The notes under the pieces were generated by a model that was not told where the DNA came from, did no database searches, and was given only the letters and a program-made list of their open reading frames with translations. From an uncultured Bacteroidia bacterium (GTDB taxonomy: Bacteria > Bacteroidota > Bacteroidia > Bacteroidales > UBA932), in NCBI GenBank assembly GCA_902774145.1, contig CACYHC010000015.1, positions 24,536-88,535 on the forward strand: a stretch of DNA of 64,000 nucleotides, written 5' to 3'. The translations under genes were made by a program, and so were the position numbers. Below, piece after piece: positions 26,045 to 35,610 of the stretch (the stretch's first letter is position 1; each line of letters starts with the position of its first letter).

Positions 26045-26848
26045 TTAATGTGCCGAAACTGAAAAATCGGCGAACCATAACGTTTCGTCCCGGAGTTGGG
26101 AGGCCGCAGAGCGACCTTCCCCGAACCAGCGGTAGATTCCCCACTTGGGCCGCATTCCCTGCGCGCCGCTTCTCCACATGCAGGCGGGGGCGTCCTGGAT
26201 GTTCACCAGCGTTTTCGCATCCCGGATTCTCCGGATGCTTACGCTGTAGGACCCGGATGCGGAACAGACCATACGCTCCGTCACGCTTACCCATTCTCCA
26301 AGAAAATCGGAAAGGTTCACTTTCGCAAGGTATTTGAGCGTGCTCCCTTCCGACGACGGGGATACGTGGATCACCTGGAACTCCTGGCCGCTTCCTGCCG
26401 TCCGGCAGGTAAAGGTGATGAGCGGCTGGCTTATATCCGCCGTGCCCGCGCTGTTGTCCACGCCCTTTATCTGGTGTACGTGCGTGAAGGCCGTGGTGGT
26501 CTTCATCCCTTCCGGCAGCCGGAAGAGCCAGCTGTTTTCCAGCGTCTGCCCCTGCGCGGCGACCATTGAGGCCGGGGAGGAGTTGTCGGTTTTCAGTTCA
26601 TTGCGCTGCCGGTCAATATCCTCGCCCTTGTTGGTATCCGTATCGATGTGGATGTCGAAGGCGAAGACGTAGCGTCCCAGACTGCCGTCATATTCCTGGC
26701 GGATATGCTTGACTGCGGGACTGTGGTCCGCGTCCGGAGTCTCGTAATTATAGCCCTTCGCCCGGATGAGGCTGTAGGTGCCCCCGTCGTCACCATTGGC
26801 GACGAGGGTACCTTCAGCCGTGGGGTCAACCGAGGGGACCGAAATCCT
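26045..26848 (-). pseudogene. Jelly-roll lyase-like domain lacking its own start, in frame after a TGA
   Basis: These 267 codons encode a close relative of the lyase-like domain of the 22175-24187 gene: GTYSLIRAKGYNYETPD, RQRNELKTD, THVHQIKGVD and RPKWGIYRWFG, ending FADFSVSAH. The frame begins right after the TGA stop (26849-26851) of the fimbrillin-like gene and continues that gene's frame. There is no signal peptide, and the first ATG (26566) lies inside the domain. Either a nonsense change split a two-domain protein, or a deletion removed the start of a separate lyase gene. The fold resembles heparin-lyase-I and alginate lyase families, but the exact family is not assignable here. Confidence 0.75.
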
Positions 26849-28783
26849 TCATAGCGGTTGGATTTGCGGGCCGAATTCCTTGTACTCATCCACAAGGGTG
26901 AATGCTCCGGTAGCGGTGTCGAAACTCGCAATCGGATTCATATCGAGCGTGGTGACATTGCTCAGGCCGCTCTTGTCCTTGGCGTCCGATATGGTCCAAC
27001 TCTTGCCTCCGGCAAGTGTTCCGTAGCAGTAATTGTCGGAGGCCGTACCCTCATAGTTGGCTTTGTTGTCGTCGGTAGGCTGTCCGAATTTCAGGAACTT
27101 GGCATTGCTGCCAATGTTGGTGCCGTCTGCAACCCATGCGATATTGCCCGTTACTTCGGCGGAAGAAATGTTCCACGAGCGGAAGTAGCCGTTGGATGCC
27201 GCGATATTATAGAACAGGTTGTTGCTCAGGAAGAGCGCCTGGGTGCCTGAATCATCGGTGATGGAGGCACTGGTGTCGAATATCTGGCTGTTCAGGGCTG
27301 TTGCGCTGGAGGTGTAGAACACGTTGTCCGTAAAAGCGAAAAACTCATAGCTTGCAAGGCTTGTTGCCCCGGAACTGATGGCAATAAGTTTTACCGATGC
27401 CGCATCGAACTCGAAACGGTTTCCCGTGAACAAGATATTCTTTACCCCCTTGGCGAGGTAGGAGCTGTTGGGGGTATAGACGGACCTTGTAATGTTCCGT
27501 ACATCGCAGCTATAGAAGCTCAGTTCATCCGCGTCAGAGTCGTTGTCTTTCTTGGTGATGAATTGTCCGCTTGTCATAGCCGCCATATCCACAATGAGGT
27601 TGTCGAAGATCAGCGACCCTGATTTCAGCAGGAAGGATTTGCCGCTTGTCCCGGTATATGTGGCTGGATGTGCGGGGTCGTTGCTGGCAAGAACCACTCT
27701 ATCCGTAACGGTGACTTCCGAGCTGTTCGTGATGCTCGCGGAGGCTTCCAGGAAGATGACCCCCGTGATTCCGGTCTTGAAATTCGTGCCCGTTTTAAGC
27801 AGCGTCGCATCTCCGTCCGTCGCCTTGTTGTAGGTCATGCCGGCAATGAGGACATCGAATCCGGCATTGTACACGGCGTACCGGTCATAAGCGAAGGTGA
27901 CGTTTGCATCGCTGAAACGTCCCAGGGGATAGAGGGTCTTCCGGGCGATTTGAAGGTCACGGCTTCCCGTGCGGCTTGCCACCTGGGCATCCTCGGTGAT
28001 AAGTTTTGCCGTAAAGCCTTCCTGGGAATTGCTCCCCGTATGGCGCACGCTCACATAATAAGTTTCCCCTTTCACAAAAGCGGAGCCCTTTTCAGCCTTG
28101 AGACTCACATCCTTGTAATTCGGGGTCCCGGTACTAACACTGCTGGGACCGGAAGCACCTACGGGATTATTAAAAGTCGTCCGTCCAGTCATCGGACGGC
28201 TTCCGGAAAATTCCGCATAGACCACATTGTCATAATCCACGCTGAAACTCAGCAGCGCGCCGATCAGGCGGAAGCGGATGGAAGGATTCGGCGTCTCTCC
28301 GGTAATCTCTGCGGAGCCGACCGACACGAGCGCCTCCGGGTCGAAACTTCCTGCGACTGCCGTCTGCTCCCGGGGAAAATCTATCTCGCATGCACCTGTC
28401 TCGACATTGGCACTGATCGCCGCGGAATAGGGATAAATGGCGATAAAGCGGGTGGCACCCTCGCTCACCGTACCGGAGAAGGAGGTCCGGGCTCCGTCTT
28501 CGTCCGCCGTAAATACATTGGGCGTGGAGGACAGGTTGTCATAGACGGCAATCCTGTCGCCCTTCTTCCATGCAAAAGTGAGTTTTTTGTTTTCGGTATC
28601 GACCGTCCCCACCTCCAGTTTTGAAGCGTCCGCGTTTTCCAGTTCTTCGTCCAGACTGATGGTCGCGTTGAACGTCATGGGGACTTTGGCCGTCTCGGGG
28701 CCGTAGGGATTCTCCTTTTCAACGGTCTGGCAGGAAACGAATGCCGCCAGCACCAGGGCTGAGAATAAATAAATCTTTTTCAT
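26849..28783 (-). CDS. Fimbrillin-like lipoprotein with C-terminal parallel beta-helix-like region
   Basis: The 644-aa protein has a lipoprotein signal (YLFSALVLAAFVSC). A fimbrillin-like N-terminal region follows (FAWKKGDRIAVYDN, FIAIYPYSAAI). The C-terminal ~300 residues are short repeated beta strands (ILFTGNRFEFD, ALFLSNNLFYNI, VTGNIAWVADG), like the DUF4957/DUF5123 region found in Bacteroidota polysaccharide loci. It is probably a surface glycan-binding protein. The ATG at 28783 is preferred; the ATG at 28813 overlaps the preceding 44-aa gene. The stop TGA is followed in frame by a lyase-like domain (26045-26848). Confidence 0.72.
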   Translation of the reverse strand: MKKIYLFSALVLAAFVSCQTVEKENPYGPETAKVPMTFNATISLDEELENADASKLEVGTVDTENKKLTFAWKKGDRIAVYDNLSSTPNVFTADEDGARTSFSGTVSEGATRFIAIYPYSAAISANVETGACEIDFPREQTAVAGSFDPEALVSVGSAEITGETPNPSIRFRLIGALLSFSVDYDNVVYAEFSGSRPMTGRTTFNNPVGASGPSSVSTGTPNYKDVSLKAEKGSAFVKGETYYVSVRHTGSNSQEGFTAKLITEDAQVASRTGSRDLQIARKTLYPLGRFSDANVTFAYDRYAVYNAGFDVLIAGMTYNKATDGDATLLKTGTNFKTGITGVIFLEASASITNSSEVTVTDRVVLASNDPAHPATYTGTSGKSFLLKSGSLIFDNLIVDMAAMTSGQFITKKDNDSDADELSFYSCDVRNITRSVYTPNSSYLAKGVKNILFTGNRFEFDAASVKLIAISSGATSLASYEFFAFTDNVFYTSSATALNSQIFDTSASITDDSGTQALFLSNNLFYNIAASNGYFRSWNISSAEVTGNIAWVADGTNIGSNAKFLKFGQPTDDNKANYEGTASDNYCYGTLAGGKSWTISDAKDKSGLSNVTTLDMNPIASFDTATGAFTLVDEYKEFGPQIQPL

Positions 28784-28796
28784 AGCTGCATTCATT

Positions 28797-28931
28797 TTAC
28801 CATTCATATTCATCTTCGATGGTCACGTCTTCCACGGCGCTGTTCGTATAGTTGCCGCTCGTACAGCTGATAGCCTTATTCCCGATAATCAGAGGATTGG
28901 CATCAGGACTCTGGTATTCTTTTCTTTTCAT
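28797..28931 (-). CDS. Small protein, 44 aa, YQSP...EW type
   Basis: This unannotated short frame (MKRKEYQSPDANPLIIG..., ending DEYEW) fills the gap between the SDR gene and the fimbrillin-like gene. Its stop lies 13 bp before the preferred fimbrillin start. A second frame at 58669-58794 has the same layout: YQSP at residues 6-9, a hydrophobic stretch, an acidic tail, a final Glu-Trp, and a position directly upstream of another fimbrillin-like lipoprotein gene. It has no signal peptide or cysteine motif and the function is unknown. The shared features at two separate loci make coding likely. Confidence 0.62.
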   Translation of the reverse strand: MKRKEYQSPDANPLIIGNKAISCTSGNYTNSAVEDVTIEDEYEW

Positions 28932-28943
28932 GTCCGGATGGGA

Positions 28944-29699
28944 TTACGAGAAGAGGACTCCTCCGTTGATGTCGATGGCGGTGCCGGTAATGTATGAGGA
29001 TTCTTCGCAGGCGAGGAAGCAGACCAGGTCGGCGACTTCGCGGGCTTCGCCTTCGCGCCGCAGGGGAGCGGTATTGTGCAGGTTCTGACGGGCTTCGGGT
29101 TTGGTAAAGCGGTCGTGGAACGAGGTATTGATCATACCGGGGGCGAGCGCATTCACGCGGATGCCCTGGGGGCCGAGTTCCTTGGCCATGGAGCGGGTGT
29201 GGCACATGACGGCCGCCTTCGCGGTAGCGTACATGGATGCGCCCGGACCGCCGCCGTCGCGTGCAGCCTGCGACGAGAAGTTGACGATGGAACCGCCTTC
29301 GGTCATCATGGGAACGGCCTCGCGGGTGCAGAGGAATACGCTGCGCATATTCACGTCCATCAGGAAATCATACCATTTCTCGTCCTGCTCGGTGATGAGT
29401 TTGCGTCCGACGATGCCGCCCACCACGTTCACCAGCACATGCAGGGTAGGGCCGAATGCTTCGGCGGCCTTGGCGAAGAGATTCTTCACGTCGGCGGCCT
29501 TGGTCATGTCGCCCTGTACGGCGATGGCCTGCCCGCCGTCCTTCTTGATCATTTCGAGGGTTTCCTTGGCATCGGCTTCATTGTCGAAGTAATTGAGGCA
29601 TACCTTTGCCCCTTCCAATGCAAGTTTCACAGAGATTGCCCGCCCCAGATCGCGGGCGCCACCGGTCACGATGGCTACTTTTCCTTCAAGTCTTTTCAT
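28944..29699 (-). CDS. SDR family oxidoreductase, probable alginate-monomer (DEH) reductase
   Basis: The 251-aa classical short-chain dehydrogenase has the cofactor motif VTGGARDLGRAI, a conserved Ser in VNFSSQAA and the catalytic YATAK. The C-terminus ends with the usual TGTAIDINGG. In alginate loci an SDR reduces 4-deoxy-L-erythro-5-hexoseulose uronate to 2-keto-3-deoxygluconate, and this gene lies with the transporter, cupin and lyases. The cofactor (NADH or NADPH) cannot be decided. The ATG at 29699 starts the conserved sequence. The 79-bp gap upstream contains ACCAAACCAATT half-sites. Confidence 0.82.
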   Translation of the reverse strand: MKRLEGKVAIVTGGARDLGRAISVKLALEGAKVCLNYFDNEADAKETLEMIKKDGGQAIAVQGDMTKAADVKNLFAKAAEAFGPTLHVLVNVVGGIVGRKLITEQDEKWYDFLMDVNMRSVFLCTREAVPMMTEGGSIVNFSSQAARDGGGPGASMYATAKAAVMCHTRSMAKELGPQGIRVNALAPGMINTSFHDRFTKPEARQNLHNTAPLRREGEAREVADLVCFLACEESSYITGTAIDINGGVLFS

Positions 29700-29778
29700 T
29701 TTTTTATCTTTAATTGGTTTGGTTGTATCTTGATTTCTGCTAGGTACGCAAATGGCTGAAGCCTCGGTGCCCGGCGAT

Positions 29779-31086
29779 TTACTGCCGGTCTGCATCATGC
29801 TGGATTTTTCCGCCGAAGCAGAACACGCAGATCAGGCTCAGCGGCACGAGGGAGGCCCCCATGATGAAGAAGGGCGTCCAGTTGTCTCCCGCCGTCAGCA
29901 TCGGGATAAAGACCATCGTAAGGATGGTGCCGAGGACGGCGGCCGCACCGCCGAGCCCGGCCAGCGAGCCGATGCTCTTTCCCGTGTACATGTCACCGGG
30001 GAGCGTCTGGATATTGTTGATGGTGAACTGGTAGCCGAAAAGGATGACCGCCATCACGCTCACCGCCACCATGGGCTCCTGCACGAAGGCCACATAAATC
30101 AGCGACGGCAGCAGGATCACCGCACCGATCAGGATGGCAGCCTTGCGGGCGAATCCCACGCTGCGCCCCTTGTGGATAAAGTGGCTTGAGACCCAGCCTC
30201 CGGCAAGCGACCCCAGCGCGGCTCCTACATAGGGAATCCACATGTGGGTTGCCAGTTGTTTGATATCCATCCCGTATTTCTGTCCCAGATAGATGGGCAG
30301 CCAGGTGACGAACATCCACCAGATGGGATCCAGGAAGAAACGGCCGAGAATCACGGCGTAGCTTTTGCGGCGGGACAGCAGCTGTCCCCAGCTCAGGCCC
30401 TTGTCGTTGCTTACCTTGCATTCGGGCTGGCCGTTGACGATATACTCCTTCTCCTCTTCCGTAATCCAGGGATGCTCCTTGGGGCCTTTCTTATTGACCA
30501 GCAGCCACGGAACCACCCAGAGGGGAGCAAGCACGCCGATGGCGACAAAGGTCCACTTCCAGCCCACGGCGGCATAGATAAGCGCGATGAGGATGGGCGC
30601 AAGGATGGCACCGAGGGAGGCTCCTGCATTGAAGAATCCCTGGGCCATGGCCCTCTCTTTCTGCGGGAACCACTCGGCATTGCTCTTGACGGCTCCGGGC
30701 CACGGGCCAGCGACGCCGAGTCCCAGGCCGGCGCGGAATCCGGCGATCGACTTCACGCCTCCGGCGAAGGAAGTGAGCAGGTCGGAGATACCCCACACAA
30801 TCGCCGAGATCGTGAATCCCTTGCGCGTACCGATCTTGTCGTACAGTTTTCCGGAGAAAAGCTGCGACAGGCCGTACGCAACCATGAACACCATATTGAT
30901 GTCGCGGAAAAGTTTCTTGCTGAGGTCGTTGAACTCGGTTTCGCTCAGCCCTTCGGTGTTGATGAGCCCCAAATCTTCCACGATTTTGGCCCACATGATG
31001 CCGAGGGTGTTGCGGTCCAGGTAGTTAATGATGGTGACGAGCACGATAAGGCCCAGGACCCACCATCTCATTCCTTTGATTTTCAT
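29779..31086 (-). CDS. MFS transporter, hexuronate (ACS/ExuT) type
   Basis: The 435-aa inner-membrane protein has about 12 hydrophobic helices. It starts WWVLGLIVLVTIINYLDRN, with the family's NYLDR signature in helix 1, and GKLYDKIGTRKGF is the loop 2-3 motif. The anion:cation symporter branch includes glucuronate and galacturonate carriers. In alginate loci such a carrier moves unsaturated uronate monomers or their linear form into the cytoplasm. It lies 4 bp downstream of the cupin in the operon. Confidence 0.88.
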   Translation of the reverse strand: MKIKGMRWWVLGLIVLVTIINYLDRNTLGIMWAKIVEDLGLINTEGLSETEFNDLSKKLFRDINMVFMVAYGLSQLFSGKLYDKIGTRKGFTISAIVWGISDLLTSFAGGVKSIAGFRAGLGLGVAGPWPGAVKSNAEWFPQKERAMAQGFFNAGASLGAILAPILIALIYAAVGWKWTFVAIGVLAPLWVVPWLLVNKKGPKEHPWITEEEKEYIVNGQPECKVSNDKGLSWGQLLSRRKSYAVILGRFFLDPIWWMFVTWLPIYLGQKYGMDIKQLATHMWIPYVGAALGSLAGGWVSSHFIHKGRSVGFARKAAILIGAVILLPSLIYVAFVQEPMVAVSVMAVILFGYQFTINNIQTLPGDMYTGKSIGSLAGLGGAAAVLGTILTMVFIPMLTAGDNWTPFFIMGASLVPLSLICVFCFGGKIQHDADRQ

Positions 31087-31090
31087 ACCC

Positions 31091-31435
31091 TTACTTCTTT
31101 AGGAAGTCCGCCCGGTGGGGCGAGAAGATATCGATGAGCACGCCTTCCTCGAGGCAGACGCATCCGTGCAGTTCGTCGGGGGCCACATAATACCCGTCGC
31201 CCGCCTTCAGCACTTTCTTCTTGCGTCCGATGGTGAGTTCGAACTTGCCGCTCTCCACATAGGTGGCCTGGCTGTGATAATGCTCGTGCATCTGGCCTAT
31301 GGCACCCTTGTCAAAGTGCACCTTGACCACCATCAACTGGCCGTCATAACCCATAATCTGGCGTTTTACGCCCTCGCCGGCCTTCTCCCAGGGGAGGTTG
31401 GCGCCGATCTGAAAAGTTTCGCTTCTCGTCTTCAT
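31091..31435 (-). CDS. kdgF: KdgF-like cupin
   Basis: The 114-aa single-domain cupin has the metal ligands in HEHYHSQATYVESGKFEL and the second histidine in PDELHGCVC. KdgF proteins convert the 4,5-unsaturated monouronate made by PL17-type lyases to its linear ketone, speeding alginate and pectin catabolism. A paralogue with roughly 85% identical residues lies at 45715-46062, outside the locus. It is 9 bp from the PL17 gene. Confidence 0.85.
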   Translation of the reverse strand: MKTRSETFQIGANLPWEKAGEGVKRQIMGYDGQLMVVKVHFDKGAIGQMHEHYHSQATYVESGKFELTIGRKKKVLKAGDGYYVAPDELHGCVCLEEGVLIDIFSPHRADFLKK

Positions 31436-31444
31436 AATAAAAAG

Positions 31445-33583
31445 TTAATAATTGATTTTCATCGTATTTGTCGCGTAATCGACCGTGGCGGTTACGCTGT
31501 TTCCTCCCTTGAAGTCATAGCGGACCTTCATGCCGGAAGCGTCGTCGCTCAGGACGGTGACTCCCGTGCAGGAACGCTCCATGTCGGAGGCCAGTTCCAC
31601 CTGCAGGTCATAGTGCCCGTGCGTTTCGATGCAGGAGGCGAAGAGGTGGTTCCCGCGCCCCGTTTCCCGCAACAGGAAGGAGGGCTCGCTGCGCAGGTTG
31701 AAGTCCGGGTCGTTCGCGCCGGAGCGCAGCAGGTAAATCTGCGAGTCCATCGTCGTGGCGGTGGTGATGCTGTAGAGTTTCGTGCCGCAGATCCAGGTGT
31801 AGGAAGTGCAGTCCTTGCCGCCCTTCGCTTCGGCTTCCACCCACAGGTGTTTGTATCCGGGGGCGCTGCCCATCGTCCGCATCGTCTCCATCGCCCGCTG
31901 ATAGGGAACGGAAAGGCTGACCATGTGCCCGTTGTAGTGGATGGGGTAGTCATAACTGTGGCTGCCTGCGCTTTCGGCCTTCAGCAGGTCGATGATCAGC
32001 GGACCGCTGAGGAAGGGAATCCGGGCGAGGCCCATCCAGCGCTGCATGCGCACGCCCGGCGTGGCCGCGGTGTCGAGGGCGGCCACATACTGGAACGCCC
32101 TGTCGTCGTCCGAATAGGCGAGCAGGACGGGGGAGTAGCGCTCGGAGATGCTGATTTTCCCCTGGAAATGGGAGGTCTCGTCCACCACCAGCGTATTGTG
32201 CGCGACGGTGGTCATCGCGTAACTCTTGTTCTCCCGGGTATAGTGGCCCTTGTTTTTGGCTTCGATGTTTAGGAAACGGGATGCGCCATAATCGCTGATG
32301 ACCTCGTTGCCGCTGTCGTACCAGGCAAAGGTGAGTTTGTCATAATGCCCGTGGCTCAGGCCGTGCGAAGTGGCCTTGAAAGTAAGGGCATCGTCATCTC
32401 CGCAGCGCAGGACGGCAAAGGCGCCGTCATGGCCCTCAGGCCCGTCGGTATATAGTCCACTGCGGAAAACGGGATCTTTTGCCTGTCCGGCGGCAAGGTC
32501 CAACGCGGTACGGAAGCCCGCATCGGAGACGTTGACCTGTTTCTGATAGTCCCGTACGATGCTGAGCAGATAATCCTTGGAGGGGCAGTTGGCATAGACC
32601 ACATCCGTGGCGCAAATCAGTTCCTGCGCCCAGTATCCTTTCTGTAGGGCGTCGTTGAAATGGAAGAATTCTCCGTGATAGGCGAGTTGTACCAGCACAT
32701 CCATCGCCTTGAAAAGGATGCCGTCGCGGTATTCGAACACTTTCAGTTCCGGACGGTTGTGCTGCAGGCTCTCGGCAAAGAGCATGAAGGGCCAGATGGC
32801 ATAGCGCAGATAGTAGGCGCCTTCGGTGAAATAGCCTTCCGGCGAGAAGAGACTGTCCATCTGGCGGAGGAATCCGCCGCCGGGGCGGCTGCCGTACAGG
32901 GCCTTGTCCAAAAGGGCGTCGTCGCCCATCACGATGGCCGCCATGCCCACCGCGGCCTGGGCCCAGGTGCCGTGATTGTGCATTTTGTTGAAGGTGTCCT
33001 CATTGGCGCGGTTTTCCGGCGTGCCTTCCATGATGAAGGAACAGGCGGGGCGGAATACCCCGTTCTCAATGACCTTGCGCCCGGCCGGCTTGATGGCGTC
33101 ATAGACGCAGTCGTAAGCCATGGAGAGATGCACCAGCCATACGCTCTCGTTGAGCGTCTGCCAGAACAGGCGGCCGCGGACGGGGGAGTTGGTCAGGGGA
33201 TGCCAGTCCAGGGTGGGGTAGAGCTGCGCGTAGGCAAGCAGCATCTCTTCCACCTTGCGGGCGTATTTCTTGTCTCCGCTTACCTGATAGGCAAGCCCGC
33301 AATAATACATGTCATAATAATTGCGCTTGTGCGCCTCGTGCGTGTAGCCGCCGCCCCCGTCTTTCGGGACGGGCATTTCGAGCGGACGCCCAAGGGCGGT
33401 CTGCGCCTCCGCCATGACGCGCTCGAGCGAAGCGTCGAAGAGCGGCGCCTTGTCTGCGCGCTTGCGGATGGCTTTTACGCCGTCCCGGGTAAGGGTCAGC
33501 GAGGGATGCTCCACGGATGCCGCAAGGGTGCCGAGACTCAGCGTGCCGAACAGGAGAGTAAGGATAAAGTGCTTGATTTTCAT
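31445..33583 (-). CDS. PL17-type oligoalginate lyase (heparinase II/III-like)
   Basis: The 712-aa secreted enzyme has a signal peptide (FILTLLFGTLSLGTLAA). An alpha/alpha-toroid follows with the catalytic-type Asn-His in KMHNHGTWAQ and Tyr in GAYYLRYAIW. The C-terminal heparinase II/III beta-sandwich has SHGLSHGHYDKLTFAWY and the metal/histidine region VAHNTLVVDE. PL17 enzymes work exolytically on alginate oligomers, releasing unsaturated monomer. The start overlaps the PL6 stop (TAATG), so it is translationally coupled. Confidence 0.88.
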   Translation of the reverse strand: MKIKHFILTLLFGTLSLGTLAASVEHPSLTLTRDGVKAIRKRADKAPLFDASLERVMAEAQTALGRPLEMPVPKDGGGGYTHEAHKRNYYDMYYCGLAYQVSGDKKYARKVEEMLLAYAQLYPTLDWHPLTNSPVRGRLFWQTLNESVWLVHLSMAYDCVYDAIKPAGRKVIENGVFRPACSFIMEGTPENRANEDTFNKMHNHGTWAQAAVGMAAIVMGDDALLDKALYGSRPGGGFLRQMDSLFSPEGYFTEGAYYLRYAIWPFMLFAESLQHNRPELKVFEYRDGILFKAMDVLVQLAYHGEFFHFNDALQKGYWAQELICATDVVYANCPSKDYLLSIVRDYQKQVNVSDAGFRTALDLAAGQAKDPVFRSGLYTDGPEGHDGAFAVLRCGDDDALTFKATSHGLSHGHYDKLTFAWYDSGNEVISDYGASRFLNIEAKNKGHYTRENKSYAMTTVAHNTLVVDETSHFQGKISISERYSPVLLAYSDDDRAFQYVAALDTAATPGVRMQRWMGLARIPFLSGPLIIDLLKAESAGSHSYDYPIHYNGHMVSLSVPYQRAMETMRTMGSAPGYKHLWVEAEAKGGKDCTSYTWICGTKLYSITTATTMDSQIYLLRSGANDPDFNLRSEPSFLLRETGRGNHLFASCIETHGHYDLQVELASDMERSCTGVTVLSDDASGMKVRYDFKGGNSVTATVDYATNTMKINY

Positions 33584-35610
33584 TATCTTCCATTTTTAAG
33601 GATGGGGCCGGATTGGAAGAACCGGTTCCCCTTCAATGTAATCTTTTCCCAGGGGGCTTCGTCAAGCCGTATGCTGTAGCCGCCCCTGCCGCTGGCGTTA
33701 AAACGGCAGGAACTGATTTCCAGCACCTGTGCACCGATAATCTGGAGCACGGACCCGCGCACCTTGTTGCAGCAGTCGTCGAAACTGCAATCCCGGACCG
33801 TGACATACGGACCGGCGGTGCTCTCATCGCTTCCGCCGCGCCGGATATTCACCGGAATGCCGAGGATCCGTTCGAAGTGACAGCCTTCAATCAGCATATC
33901 GTCCGCATTGTATCTGCCTTTGTCCTCCGTTTCAGCGGCAAAGTTGACCGCATCTCCGCTGAGGGCGCTGAAATGGCAGTTCCGCAGGGTTACGGAGGTG
34001 GCAAAGGTCCCTTTCCCGCCCTTTACGGGCACGAATCCGCTTTCTCCGCAGTTGCTGAAACTGCAATCCTCGATCGTGAGGCTGTAGGGGCGGATCATCT
34101 TGGGCGCGGTGGTCACGATGGCCGATGCCAGGCTGTATCCGGGGAAGGCCTCTCCGCTGAACGAAAGTCCGCGGAGGACCGGTTCTCCGCCGTCCGCGAT
34201 GGTAATGAAATTGTCTTTCGAGCGCCCTTTATACACGAATCTGGGCGAGGCGCCGTCGGCCGCGCGGATTTCCAGGGGCTTGTCGATGACGAGCGCCCTC
34301 TCAAGGACATAGAGGCCGTCTTCCAGCAGGAGGGTCGAGCCCGCGGGGGCTTCTTCCACGAGGGTGGCAAGGGCCCCTGACGGTGATGCGTTCAGGATTT
34401 TGCCCGAAGTCCGGTCGGGGGAGGGTGCCCAGTCATACCACTTGGCGCCCCTGCCGGCGGCGAGTTCTTCCAGGGAGGGTTCCTCCGCGCAGGCCTGCGG
34501 GCACACGGTATTGTCCTTCCACAGGGTGCCTGCAGGCGGAAGCGTGCGTTCAAAGTCTTCGCCCGTATTGAATTCTATGCTTTTGCAGGCGGCGAAGGTA
34601 TTACCTTCGATAAGGGTGTTCTTTACCTGCATATAGCGGTTGGGGAGGGAGTTCGGCACGCCGTACATAAGCGCGAGCGCAGAGAAGAAACGGTCTCCGG
34701 CGAGCCCCTGGAAGAGGTTGCCCAGCACCTTCTGGTCTTCGCCCACGATACGGATGCCGCCGGTATTGCGCTTCCCGTGTCCGAAGAAACGGTTGCCCTG
34801 CGCGACGTTCCGGTCTCCGTGGCGCAGCGCCAGCACGCCCTCGCACTCGTAGAAGTCGTTGCGGGCGATCAGGTTTTCGGAAGATTTGATTGAAACTACC
34901 TCCACCTCGCCGTTGCAGCGCAGGAACAGATTGTCGCAGATACGGCTGCGGGAATTCTGCATGCACTGGTGCGATGTGCCGACACGGATCGTCTCGGCGC
35001 CGTTGGAACCGTAAACCGGACGGGGGCCGAAGATATTGTGGTCTATGTTGTGGAAGTTCTCGTCGCATCCGTCATAATTGAGCATGACGATGAGGGTTAC
35101 GCCGAGATTGAGTTTCCCGAGCAGGGAACAATGGTCCACGCTGTTGAACCTTCCGTAGAGATGTACGTAACTGTAGGCGGTCTGGCGCGAGGCCGGGTTG
35201 CAGTCGTCCAGCACGCAGTCGTGCATGCGGCAGTGCCGGGCCAGGGAATCCCCGTCGCGGAATTCGACGATGGCGCCCGAAGATGCGGTGCAGCCCTTGA
35301 AGAGCAGTCCGCTCACTTCGAGCCCCGTTCCGCTGATGTGCAGGGAACTTTCCCCGCTGAACTGCGCTCCTCCGGGTGTGCGGGGCATCACGACGACGGG
35401 ATTGTCGGCCGTCCCGCGCCCTCTCCATCTCAGATCCAGGTCCGCGTAGTCGCCGTCTTTGAGGATAATCGTATCTCCCGGCGACGCGCTCTCCAGGACC
35501 TTGCCCGCCCGTTCGGCGGAAACGGGACATTTCCGGTCCGAACATCCGGCCGCCGCCAGCAACAGGGCCCAGAGGACGCCTGTGCGTATGATAATATGCT
35601 TTCTTACCAT
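33583..35610 (-). CDS. PL6 family alginate lyase, long form
   Basis: The 675-aa lipoprotein (LLLAAAGCSD) is a parallel beta-helix lyase of the chondroitinase-B/alginate lyase family. The catalytic-type lysine is in VVSIKSSENL and the arginine in LALRHGDRN, about 22 residues later, with calcium-site acidic residues in NGEVEVVS. A C-terminal second beta-helix (residues ~400-675) matches two-domain PL6 members. It overlaps the next PL6 gene by 7 bp. Probably acts at the cell surface or in the periplasm on alginate polymer. Confidence 0.9.
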   Translation of the reverse strand: MVRKHIIIRTGVLWALLLAAAGCSDRKCPVSAERAGKVLESASPGDTIILKDGDYADLDLRWRGRGTADNPVVVMPRTPGGAQFSGESSLHISGTGLEVSGLLFKGCTASSGAIVEFRDGDSLARHCRMHDCVLDDCNPASRQTAYSYVHLYGRFNSVDHCSLLGKLNLGVTLIVMLNYDGCDENFHNIDHNIFGPRPVYGSNGAETIRVGTSHQCMQNSRSRICDNLFLRCNGEVEVVSIKSSENLIARNDFYECEGVLALRHGDRNVAQGNRFFGHGKRNTGGIRIVGEDQKVLGNLFQGLAGDRFFSALALMYGVPNSLPNRYMQVKNTLIEGNTFAACKSIEFNTGEDFERTLPPAGTLWKDNTVCPQACAEEPSLEELAAGRGAKWYDWAPSPDRTSGKILNASPSGALATLVEEAPAGSTLLLEDGLYVLERALVIDKPLEIRAADGASPRFVYKGRSKDNFITIADGGEPVLRGLSFSGEAFPGYSLASAIVTTAPKMIRPYSLTIEDCSFSNCGESGFVPVKGGKGTFATSVTLRNCHFSALSGDAVNFAAETEDKGRYNADDMLIEGCHFERILGIPVNIRRGGSDESTAGPYVTVRDCSFDDCCNKVRGSVLQIIGAQVLEISSCRFNASGRGGYSIRLDEAPWEKITLKGNRFFQSGPILKNGR

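Noticed and set aside
26849-26851. TGA as a selenocysteine codon
   Set aside because: No selenocysteine insertion hairpin or redox-type context is seen; a nonsense change or deletion is simpler.
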